64,000 nt of DNA, taken from Hysterangium stoloniferum. Its lineage: Eukaryota > Basidiomycota > Agaricomycetes > Hysterangiales > Hysterangiaceae. The translations under genes were made by a program, and so were the position numbers. The notes beneath the pieces were generated by a model. It was not told where the DNA came from, did no database searches, and was given only the letters and a program-made list of their open reading frames with translations. Shown here piece by piece: positions 22,127-32,004 of this stretch (the stretch's first letter is position 1; every line of letters begins with the position of its first letter). Where the stretch lies: contig WHVD01000001.1 in NCBI GenBank assembly GCA_015178975.1, positions 2,046,001 to 2,110,000 on the forward strand, read 5' to 3'.

Positions 22127-24904
22127 CTCAAGCAGGGATTGCATTTCTGCATATGCAGCGTCATACCACTTGTCAGCATCAGGACTTTGTAAGGCCTCTT
22201 TGAGAGTTCTCGGTGCATCATCATGAGCACTGGCCTTGTAGGCAAACTCAAAGGCTTCATCCACACCAATGTAAAGATCTCCCTCACTGGCAGCTAGGGC
22301 TTCTTCCTCAGACTCAACTGGAGGAGGAGAATGTAGTGGAGAATCCTCTGCCTCATCACTGGACTCAACTACAGGAGTAGATTCTCTATAGTTGTGGATG
22401 TGAGCAGGGTCAACTTGCCAGAAACGCTTAGGAGGAACTCTGTTTCTGGGTGGATTGCGACGTGGTTGAGGAGGAGGACTCGGTGAACGTTCAGAATGTT
22501 CAGAATTAGAATCAGAGTTGGAACTAGGACCAGGAGGCAAAGCATTATTCTGACCATCTCCCACTGGATTTGGTTCCTGTGGAGCTCCCATCTGATTAGG
22601 CTGGGCTCCCACCTGAATAGACCTAGAGGGTCCAGGAATAAACAAATCAATAAATTGTGGAGTATCAGGAAGAACATCAGGAGCAGTAGGAGTAGAAGGT
22701 ATGGCAGGTTTAGACAAGCCTGGTAAGACTCTCTCATCAAAGACAGCATTATTACTGATAATAGTCTTCTTAGTCAAGGGATTGTAAAACATCCAACCCT
22801 TATAATCTGGAGGATATCCAATAAAGACACATTTCTGTGTATGAGAGCCAAGTCCAATACGTTGATCCTTCTGTACATGCACATAAGCAGTACAGCCAAA
22901 TACCCTAAGATGTGATACTTCTGGTTTCCTACTATGCCAAACAGTATAAGGCACAGAATGCTTAAGAGCAGTGGTAGGTGAGCAGTTGCGCACATGAGTA
23001 ATGGCAATGACAGCATGTCCCCAGAATGAGGGAGGGAGGTGGGATTCAGCCATAATTGAAGTAGCCCCTTCTTCCAATGTTCTGTTGAAGCGTTCAGCAA
23101 CCCCATTCTGATGTGGTTCATTCCGCACAGTATGCTGCCGGCTGATGCCAGCAGTGGAAAGGAAGGTATCAAACTCCTTAGACATATATTCTCCACCCTT
23201 GTCATCTCTGAATATCTTGATCTTCTGACCAAGCAAGTTCTCCACTTTAGCCTTATATTGCTTAAATGCCTGAAAGGCATCACTCTTATTTTTGAGTAAT
23301 GCAATCGAAGCATAGCGTGAGGCATCATCAATGAAAGTGATCCAATAGCGAAACCCTTCCACAGTTTGTGTAGGCAAGGGACCATGAACATCACTGTGAA
23401 TGAGTGCAAGTGGTTTAGTATAGCGTGTTGTTGCTATTTTATTAATCACTCTGTTCTGTTTTCCAGCCAAACAAGGTTCACAAATAGGATCAGGAGACGT
23501 GTGAGAGTCAATCTTTATCCCACCAACCAAATCACCTTTGAGGAGCTTCTGGATATCGGCATGATTGAGATGATTAAAGCGACGATGCCAAAGTGTGGAG
23601 TCCAAGGGACAGGTTGTAACAAGACCTGCATAATCCGTCATAGGTACCGTCATTCCATCCAAATAGGCCTGGTTATGTTCATTGACTGTGGCAGTGAAAC
23701 GCAAGACCTTTCTCAAATAGAAAGACATGGTGGAATGAAAGATAGAGACACGGAAATTCTTTCTCTTTGTCAAATACAAGACGGAGAGGAGGTTACTTGT
23801 GAGATGGGGAACATGGAGAACCCTTTCAAACTCTATTATTACATTTCCATTTCCTTTAGGCTTAAACCGCACTGCTCCTATCCCTGCAGACATAACTATT
23901 TGTCCATTTGCAACTTGGATAGGTGTTTGAAACGGGGTATAACTTGAAAACCAATGACGATGGGGAGTCATGTGCGAAGAAGCACCTGTGTCAGCAGTCC
24001 AGTCAGAACTAGCATTGACAAGGAGAGCACAAGATGGATCGGTAGAGTCAGGGATAGAAACACTTGCATTTCCAGCACTCTCTGGTTTCTTCTCCTCTGA
24101 TACCTTGTCAGACGCATTAGCTTTGTCAGCCTTAGCAGTCTTTCTTTCTTTATACTCCTTTTTCTTCTGCTCAACTTTGGCCTTTGCCTGTTTCTGTGCA
24201 TTTGCATACTCGTAACAATTGTCTTGGGTGTGGGTGGAACCATTGCAGAATGTGCAAGGAACTTTACCAGAAGTGTTGGAAGTCTTTGACACAATTTTGT
24301 TCGCCGTCTCTAAACTTCTGGCAGACTGCAAACTCTCTTGTGATGCAAAGTGAGTTTTGACATCAGAGAATGTGATAGCAGTATTCATCATTAAAGATGA
24401 AGTCCACACAGAGTCAGATTCAGGCAGAGAACGAAGTAAAGTGAGAGCAGCAAGCTCATCATCCAGCATGGCAAGAGTGTACCCCTTTGGACGCAAGTTC
24501 TGGACACGTGCACAAACCTTGTCAACACGACTCATTAATGAAGTTAGAGATTCATCAGGTTCCTTCCGAATATTAAAGAGGTCATTGTAGGCACTAAAAC
24601 GAACTGCAGGGAGTTGTTTATTATGTGCCTTATCAATTTTAGACCACATATCATCAGGACCATCATCAATGTCAACATGGGTGCGCTGTGTAGGTCCAAG
24701 AGAGCGCCATATGATACCAGCTGCTTTATTGGAGCGCTCCAACCAGGCAGACTGTAAACTAGTCTCACTAGGTTGTTTTTCTTTGCCAGTGGCAATAGAG
24801 AGACAGTTCTCCATACGCAAAAGACCAATTACGTCATGTCTCCAATCCTCATAATTATTCTCTCCCAATATGACACTACGTTTGTAAGTATCACTGGATG
24901 CCAT
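22115..24904 (-). pseudogene. copia Gag-Pol, 5' portion: Gag, protease, integrase
   Basis: This 929-codon ORF starts at ATG 24904. The Gag N-terminus has SVILGENNYEDWRHDVIGLL. A zinc knuckle CTFCNGSTHTQDNC lies near residue 217. The aspartic protease is WTADTGASSHM near residue 303. GAG-pre-integrase has the HHCC set LWHRRFNHLNH...CEPCLAGK. The integrase acidic triad is in IHSDVHGPLP, FRDDKGGEYMS and NGVAERFNRTLEEG. A serine/proline-rich linker follows, up to SLLENGT, where the inserted TRIM-like element supplies a stop. Together with 20049-21551 this is a complete copia polyprotein set. The gag-pol frame is otherwise open. Confidence 0.95.
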
Positions 24905-25493
24905 GACACGTCAATATCCACCAAGAATTTAACTTAAAAAGAACTAAGTAATTGGACTCGCAGTTGTAACACCGCCTTGCTCAACAGGGTTACCGTGATA
25001 TTGCAAGGAAGGTAAAAACAAAGGCCCACTGAAGAGCACAATGCCAACAGTTCAAGTTCAATGTATCTAAAAGACCGTGTTAAAAAGGGAAAATGACGTG
25101 GCACAGACCCAGATGATACTGTGAAGTGCTTGAGGTGTGAGGGAAGAGTATGACTGGAGAGAGAGGTGACAGGGTGTGACAGGGTGAGTCACAAGGGTGA
25201 TAAAAATGAAGTTGCCCAAAAAAGGGAAATTGAGCGACGACAAGCGATTTGGATCGTGGGAATATATTTCCTTTTATGGACACGGGCGCCTAAATGGGCG
25301 AAAAATGCGCACAATCACAGGTGTGAGATGTGAGTCCAAAAAGCGACCAAATCAGGCCAAAATCCAAGGAGATATAACCAAAATAAAATCCAAACGCAAT
25401 GTAGAGTGTTTTGGACAAGTAGAAGTTGTCAGAAAAGATGTGCAAAGTGATGGATTGCGCAGATGACAACTGGATGTACCGGTTTAGAAGCCG
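24905..25493 (-). other. copia 5' untranslated leader
   Basis: This non-coding stretch lies between the PBS and the gag start codon on the minus strand. It holds short ORFs only and no recognised motif. Confidence 0.6.
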
Positions 25494-25505
25494 GGGCCCA
25501 TAACC
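25494..25505 (-). promoter_or_regulatory. copia PBS of the half-tRNA type
   Basis: Plus-strand GGGCCCATAACC directly abuts the LTR. This matches the anticodon stem-loop (CAU anticodon) of eukaryotic initiator tRNA-Met rather than a tRNA 3' end. Drosophila copia and yeast Ty5 prime in this way from a cleaved initiator tRNA. Confidence 0.75.
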
Positions 25506-25810
25506 TGTTGAAACAGTTGAATAACTCTTGACAAACACCCTGTGAGTGTGAGGAAAGTAAACACTAAATGTATTCAACTGTGAAATAACTACATACCTGT
25601 GAGTGTGAGGAAAGTAAACACTAAGGAGACTTTCCCACACCCACAGCGGAGTATACTACAGGGTGCTTACCTAAGCACCTACACATCAGTTACCTTACTA
25701 GGTAACTCACTCAATACTGCACCTACAGTGCTGGGAGAAATACTACAAATATTAGAAAAATATAGGGAACATCATAGACTATGTAAGAGCTGTAATATCA
25801 TACTCTAACA
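25506..25810 (-). repeat. 5' LTR of the copia element
   Basis: It is 305 bp and matches 19723-20027 essentially throughout. It would contain the element promoter. No TATA box was confidently placed. Confidence 0.95.
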
Positions 25811-26760
25811 CAATTCCTGGCCAGTCCAATATTCCCCAATAAGAATGGGAGTACGTGTTCACTAATATCGTTTCTTCCTCTGACCGTGGCCGACGAAAAC
25901 GAATCGGGGATGGTATCGTCCATTCTGGTATCATCGACGGCCACGAGTTGAGCGACGGCTAATGAAGTATCCAGCAAAATGCACATCTAAGAGCCAATAT
26001 GTAACGAACGACTCTTGAGTGTCACTTTCAGTACGCACCATGGCCTCTTTCTCCGCTTCTTCCAATCGCCTTTCCAGTTTGCCGATAGACTTGTCGCGTT
26101 GTCGCATCCAAGACACGTGTGATTTAAGACCTTGGCTTGGTTTGTATGACCTTGCAAGCGCAAGAACATCCTCAAGTGCACTGAAAAAAACAATTTTTTA
26201 TTCGTCAGGTACGGTTACTCAGTGAGTCTCAAGTTCCCACTTATGATAATCGTCCAATATAGTTTTGAAATTGCCCGGGATATTCTCCCACTTCCCCCTT
26301 AACTGATCGTGGAAAGCGACGAGGCGACGTCCAGTGGTCCGGATAAGGCTATTCAATCTCTCGTTTTGCTCCCCGCTTGCCTGGTGATTGTGAATCATCA
26401 TCCACATCAGCTCTTAAACTAGTGTTGATGCAGACGACCCACCTTTATAGCGTTCATAATCTCCAAAAGAAGGGTCGCTGCACTCTTTAAGCCAGGTACT
26501 GGAACGGCATCCCCAGCGACTTTGGCAACAATGGCTGCAATGTCCATGGTCGATGATCGATGATCTTAGTAGATGGTGAGGGATAGTCGCTCTTTGGCAC
26601 GTCGAGGCGCTGTATTTACTGTTGGCTGTGCCCTGGGATGGAGCGCCGGGTCAGTAGGGGAAATGCAGTCAGTGTTCATCCCAACAGTGACACATATTCA
26701 AAGGCCGTAATCATGGTGCGGACTTTGTCCCTAGTAGAACTCCTGGAATACAATGGATTA

Positions 26761-27195
26761 GATAGATCATTTGTCATTAAAAAAAAAGGCGCACGATTTT
26801 TTCAATGGTTTGTCGAGTAAAATGAAAGTAGCATGATGTGCTAACGGACATATAACGTTGTAGCGATAGGTCAGTTGTGCCTTGGCTAATACAGAATAAA
26901 GATGTATGAGACGGCGTCGTAATAAATCGATTGGAAAAAGTAGTCTATGATTGAGATTTACTTTTCGGGCTTCATTTATTGGAATTTGTGGTGCTGCCAT
27001 CCAAGCTGGCGCACTCGCTCGTCGTCACATTTGTCTCACCAATAATGTATGATATAGCCATTTTGTATTTGAGTTCTGCTAAATTACACAGTGTGCATTA
27101 TGCCTAAAAAATTGTCTAAAATATATCAGTGTCACAAAATGTGTTGGAATTGGTGATGAAACTAGGGGCGGTTCACCCATTTCCTCACTTTTTCA
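26761..27195. other. mixed remnant between units 2 and 3
   Basis: It includes a short block (about 26,835-26,890) matching 7,018-7,070 of the truncated pseudokinase region. A minus ORF at 26,767-27,000 continues that remnant. No intact gene is present. Confidence 0.4.
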
Positions 27196-27400
27196 TAGGA
27201 GGATGCTAATTGTGGACCATGCTTTCTGAAGTTAATGCATGCCAGAACCGGTGTACACCTAAACTAGCATCCTACCTATCATGTCAGAAGGTGATTCACT
27301 AACTGACACATTGATTGACAAGCAAGTACTATTATTACAAGTTTATTACCCACTTGTATATTGTGTATTACAATAAGCCAACCCATGTTATTTTTAATAA
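27196..27400 (+). repeat. interspersed repeat, copy 1
   Basis: It aligns in inverted orientation with 60111-60321. Shared landmarks are ATGCTAATTGTGGACCATGC, GTACACCT/ATACACCT and TATTGTGTATT. It is non-coding. The ends are not resolved to a known element class. Confidence 0.75.
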
Positions 27401-27639
27401 AATGCACGAAGTGGGCCCTTCTGGGGTGGCCAGGAATGCTGGAACGCGAGCTCGTTGTCGCTGACGAGGAGCGCGTTAGTATGGCATGGGAGGATGTTGC
27501 CGAGGGCAGCGCTGCAATGACGGGTTGGTGATGTGGCCGGGAAGTGACACCCGGCCTGAGACTGGAGCAGTGTATTAGTGAAAAGTAACATTTTGTTATC
27601 TCTGTTGTATTGGTTTCCTTACCTGGAGCGTCCAGTGGG

Positions 27640-29276
27640 CTTCTCTCATTAATCCAAGATCAATGTCATTCATTAAGTCAATAACATAAAAAGGTTTGCG
27701 CCGTTTATCGACGGAACAACAAGTTGCTTATAGTTCTAAAATCGTATTAGCACTAGCGGTACTTATAAGTTTGCTCGTGATGGGACCAAGCCTTCATATG
27801 CGAGTTTTGAAATTTCACGAAAACAATATTTCCACCTTGTTGTTAATATCCGATAGGGTCAACACTGCCGTTCGGATTCACCGGTTGTTTTTCAGTCGAT
27901 AGAATGGATGACTCTCCGTAGCCCTAGAATCCTAAATTCTCAGTTCTAAGTGATATTGCCGGTATGCCGATGGTTAAGCGACTACAGGGAGGCTGTCATG
28001 TCACCTTTCGAAGGTGGATGATTCGTCCTAAACAAAAAATTATGAAAATTTTTGTGAGTACCTAATTTCTCAGTGTGTCATATATTACTCCATATATCCT
28101 TTTCCGTCATTTGGTTCCGCCCTGCCACCTGGCCCTCTGTATCCGGTCTGCAGCTGCGACTCCTGCTTTGTTCATTGCTATACCCTTTTTGTCTGGAAAG
28201 TCTTTTAAGATTTACTGGTAGGCAAATACATTATTTCAAGTTTAGTGAAATGTGTCAAACAATTTACACAAATAGATACAAAGGTTACAAACATATAGGG
28301 GGCTGTAGATTGAAATACGAGTGAGGCTTTCAACTTGCTATTCATTTCGAATGTCTTACAGCACCCTTTGAACCATGTCCTGCACATAAACACTGAATGT
28401 AATGAAGGTAAATATGGCGCTGTGACATGATAGGTGGCATTAGAAGGTCACAACAATGGGATGGCTATGACAGTCCGGTCATATATATCTAATCCCCCAT
28501 TTTATGGAAATTGGATTTACGGTTTTCACAGCAAGTTCTAAACCATGTCACTTGTCATAGCTGTCAGTTTGAATTAGAAACTTAGAGTTTTAGTGCTACC
28601 AAGGTTTGCATTTGGAGTGCTGCCATTGCTGATCTATGAAACAATTCTTTGCTTCCTCATGTTATGGAAGGCCATGCAGAATTCTGGGGATGGATATGGG
28701 TCTTCATTGTTATCAGGAATGGTACATGACAGGTAAGCACGGTGTCCAAAGTCTCCTTGAGAGCATGGGCTTAAAATAAGCACCTGTCTAGTCACAATTA
28801 CTTCGTTGGGTATGTCCATCGCGTTTGTTCGGTCACTTTTCTCATTTTGTATACTTTTTAACTCTGTTTTTCCAGGATTTTAACCGTTTTCTGTCTTGAC
28901 TTGACCTTCTACTGCCCCCCTGGGGAATGTTCCTCATATCGTAAGTTAAACCACTTTTGCTTATTCATGATTGAGGTGAGAATATGTATTTAGACGAGAA
29001 TATACCATACCATGCGCGATGGGATGCCGACTCCTACTGAATACCATGGAATGGGCTGAAGTGTCGAAATCTTCTCATGACACAATTGTTCCCTACAGGC
29101 TACCAGCTCATCAAAGGGAAGTGAAAATCACCACCGTAACTCCGGCCCTGGATGAGTTCTACAGATTCCACCGTGTAATCGGGGAGCAGATCGGGCAGTT
29201 GATTTGCCACACACTAGATTCGGTACTGATTCTCAGTGACGTCACGGTAGCGGATGAGGCACTCAATTATTCCTGA
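27640..29276 (+). pseudogene. DUF6533 gene, unit 3, with an internal insertion
   Basis: It retains the VYAVYRRNNKLLIVL-equivalent region (VCAVYRRNNKLLIVL, then a frameshift) and the exon matching RFAFGVLPFLIYEAILCFLM near 28,600-28,670. An unrelated ~690-bp segment (27,906-28,597) lies between them. The 3' part has the longest open version of the terminal exon (29,100-29,276, ending VADEALNYS). The 5' DUF6533 signature exons are missing. Confidence 0.6.
27906..28597. mobile_element. insertion in the unit-3 DUF6533 copy
   Basis: Unit 1 reads directly from ...GATGGAATG into CCACCAAGG at about 5,000, whereas unit 3 has about 690 extra bases here. Weakly similar inverted ends (CTAGAATCCTAAATTCTCAG / CTAAAACTCTAAGTTTC) hint at a small DNA element. 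No transposase is seen, and an unambiguous target duplication was not found. Confidence 0.45.
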
Positions 29277-29858
29277 GCGCTCTTTACATCTTCCCAGTCG
29301 TTCATCTCATTCCATTGGGTGGCCTTATTTCCCCATACAAATGCATAGCCGACCAATTTCAGTGATTGCCGCTACAATGAAACTCATCGGACTGCTGAAC
29401 TGATTGATATAAGATTAAATAATCAAAGGTTCGTACCAAAAGTGCCTCGAACAATGCTAACCAACAACAAACAAACCAAACATAGCGACACGTCCCGGCA
29501 ACTTAGCATTTGATCAGGAAGCGGTGTTTCGGCAAAGCCTTCGCATGGGGGAAATACGGCCACCTCATTCCGAACGTCTGAGCTCATATAGAGTCGAACC
29601 GTTCTCAACAGATACTACTCTAGATTGTGAGACTGTGATGTTTATTGTTTCATGGGAAATCGAGACGCATGATTCCTGCCTTCTGTTCTTACTATCATGC
29701 ATACATATATATGACGAATCATCTTTATGTTTGAGTTCATTCTGGGTATTTTTTAACTCGCTATTCCCACTCGGGAGGTTTGAATGTACCCTCTGACTGC
29801 TTCGAAGAGTGGGTGGAAACGGAGCAAGACGAAACGGGTCCGTAACTTAATCTTCGTG

Positions 29859-30430
29859 CTATGAGGAGGCAGGTTCAGAGCCCGGATTATGGAAAACTTG
29901 GAAAAGTACATTGTCTTGTGCGTTACTGTAGCCTAAGAACGCAGCAATGCTAGGGTCCCTGAACATGAATGTGATTGGACTATTTGGACTATTTAATCTG
30001 ATGTGGTGCATTCTTACCACACGTCTTGATAGGAAATGAGGTAGCCTGGGAACTATATCAAAAGTGTGATATGTTGAAAACAGTTTCTGAAATTCAAACC
30101 AGCAAAACAGAACTCGTACCACTTTGTGTCTTAAATCCCAAGTGGGTCTCTCGCCTTGTATATTTTGACCAATATCGGTTTGCCGTCACTTTCAGTCTTC
30201 GCTTCACAAGGTGTAACACTCCACCGCAAGGTGACCTTATTATTTCCCGTCTTTTCATAATAATAATGATTGTGGTTCGCGACCGATAAGGTGTGTAAAA
30301 GTTGCAAGTTCTTCAGTATACAGTCTCATTACGATAAGCTCACGGCGTGATCTTTGAGATGACAGAACGGGCGTACATATCGTTTCTGCCTCTGCCCGTG
30401 GCGGACGACAACGAATCAAATACCATGACG
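29859..30430 (-). pseudogene. truncated pseudokinase-like fragment, unit 3
   Basis: This is the third copy, with MFRDPSIAAFLGYSNAQDN and FLSRRVVRMHHIRLNSP on minus. Like the other two copies it ends at GSEPASS, so the truncation predates the duplication. Confidence 0.55.
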
Positions 30431-30779
30431 TGCTAAGGCGGATTAGCCATTGATCGTCTTTCTGCAGTTAGCAATAACGCTGCATCCACCTTCTTCCTCT
30501 TTATCGCATGTAGTCCCACATAATATTAAATAATACATTGTAATTACATAGGCTGTGTTGTCTTTACTTACCCTCCCTGTGGACATTCCAAATTCTCCCT
30601 CGCCTGGACAATGTAATTCATTAACATCATCATAGAATCATTACACTGTGTTGAATCTTTGGAAAGAGCTCTGCATGCAAAATGTCATGGACTCTGAGGG
30701 TAACCATATATCTGTTGCGCGCCGCTGCTACTCAAAGAAACCCTCGTACCCCCATATCATTCTAGACATTTATTACCAA

Positions 30780-32004
30780 TATTGACAGTTAGTTGCAGGT
30801 TAGAAAATAATATCCCAACGATCCTTCTCTGATCCGAATCCTGCATGTTGCGGTGGTGCTTTATCGTGAGACGTTCATTATTATGTTCACAGCAAACATA
30901 CATGTATGCGTGTATGCGTGCAGTTACTCATTATATAACGTACATCCCACATCCTCCATCATAGCTATCTACTCCACAGACGGTTCAGGCCCACTATCAC
31001 TTGCCGGCGCAACTTTCGAGTGCACCAAAGGATTATTGCTGCCTGTAATGACGAAAAGAAAGACGGGCGAACGACGGTGTCTAATGTCATCAATGACACA
31101 CCCGGAACTTCTACATGTCCAATCAACCGCAACAACCGGCTTCCCGGTAGCAAATAATGCCTTCTGACAACGACCGGTAGGGAATGGCTGCGATGGGGCG
31201 GCATTGAAGATTGGTAGGGAGGGGGCTTTTGTACGGAGAAGCCGGAGTTAAGCCAGGCAATGGAAGGCGCGAGGAGCTGTTGGGTGCAGGTACAGGCCTG
31301 GGTGAGAAAGGATAGGGGATAGTATATGCGGAAGGCTAGAAGTGTGCATATTGAGCGGAGGGTGGATGTAGGAACAGGCGCGGGTGAGAAAGGATCAGGG
31401 ATGGTATGTGCGGAAGGCTGGAAGTGTGAATATCGATGTTGATGCCATGTATCAACTGTTTCCGAGATTGCGAAGTCCCGTCAGTCTTGCAGGGGAGACA
31501 GGCTCGAAAAAGTTACACGAGTATGACGGACCTCAGGATGATTCGACTCGGCAAGAAATGACCTCGTTCCTTGTTCATGACAAGCCCAATCTCTCACTGT
31601 GGGCATAAACTCATAATTGTTCTTCTCCTTTTCCGTGACAGTAGCAAGGTTCTTAAGCGGCGGTCCGCTGTTGTTCTATCACCAACGCCACCGAATCAAT
31701 CATCAAAGCTTCCAAGCTGATACTCACGCATACCCAAGCATCCCTTAATGCAGCCGCACATGCATGCGCGTCACATCGCCCCCCACACACTCTCCATCCA
31801 AGCACGGGAGGCACATGTCGATGCCTTCAGGTAGCACAACCCTAAGAACCAGAGCCGGTATAAAGGACATGGTGATAGTTCCCATGTCTCAAACAATCCG
31901 TCCTCCGGGGCGGGAACGTCTTCGGGTTCCAGGTGAATCCCGTCGGCTATATTTCTGCCACCAAATAACATTGATTTCTTAGCAGAAAAAAGCGTTTCAA
32001 ACAT
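30780..32004 (-). pseudogene. ubiquitin-specific protease-like locus, unit 3
   Basis: Near 31,448-31,505 the minus strand reads TGLRNLGNS, then TGA in place of the catalytic Cys codon, then YMAST. A 77-codon minus ORF starting at 32004 gives MFETLFSAKKSMLFGGRNIA, followed by acidic residues. It is equivalent to the 66-codon ORF at 17,121-17,321 and may be the gene's true 5' exon. The two USP segments of units 1 and 2 are collapsed into one here. Confidence 0.55.

Larger units (their letters stand above)
19723..25810 (-). mobile_element. complete Ty1/copia retrotransposon, disrupted only by an internal insertion
   Basis: LTRs 19723-20027 and 25506-25810 are both 305 bp and nearly identical. 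Perfect target duplications CAATT lie at 19718-19722 and 25811-25815. The PPT is next to the left LTR and the PBS next to the right one. One long gag-pol frame occupies the minus strand. Near-identical LTRs mean recent insertion. The element would be full-length but for the TRIM-like insertion at 21556-22126. Confidence 0.95.
19530..25841 (+). mobile_element. solo LTR (219 bp) carrying a tRNA-like domain, split by a copia insertion
   Basis: Left piece 19530-19722 starts TGTTGGATATGG. Right piece 25816-25841 ends CCCCAATA. Terminal TGTTGG pairs with CCAATA (one transition from CCAACA). Flanks AGAAC (19525-19529) and AGAAT (25842-25846) form the target duplication. Comparison with the undisrupted paralogue at about 12,290 (GACAGAACGGGCGTACG) confirms both edges. 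A tRNA-like cloverleaf fills the 3' half. Confidence 0.75.
17626..26547 (-). pseudogene. MLKL-like / pseudokinase gene, unit 2, split by nested transposons
   Basis: This is the paralogue of 10399-12997. The ATG at 26547 begins MDIAAIVAKVAGDAVPVPGL. Exon 2 has the intact MWMMIHNHQASGEQNE that is nonsense-mutated in unit 1. The helix MRQRDKSIGKLERRLEEAEK follows. The gene is then cut at 25842 and resumes at 19529 with the degenerate kinase-like region (SDGKSVLVKMYEGGRPTWD), MFRDP/MSRDPSIAEFLGHSNAQDN, EDACKWLERTRSSDVRETIL, and the C-terminal exons to a stop at 17626. The disruption lies between the helical N-terminus and the kinase-like part. Apart from the insertion this copy looks less damaged than unit 1. 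Confidence 0.6.
13170..26760. repeat. segmental tandem unit 2
   Basis: This is the direct repeat of unit 1, joined at about 13,150-13,185 where the end of the MLKL-like block abuts the middle of a DUF6533 gene, so its 5' exons are deleted. The unit contains the 6.3-kb nested insertion 19,530-25,841. Without that insertion it is about 7.3 kb. Confidence 0.85.
27630..32004. repeat. segmental tandem unit 3 (partial)
   Basis: This is the third direct copy: DUF6533, truncated pseudokinase fragment and one USP segment. It lacks the MLKL-like gene and the second USP segment. It diverges from the other units after about 31,830. Confidence 0.8.

Noticed and set aside
22369..23409. Minus-strand ORFs of 126 and 211 codons
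   Set aside because: They are frame shadows of the copia Gag-Pol ORF.
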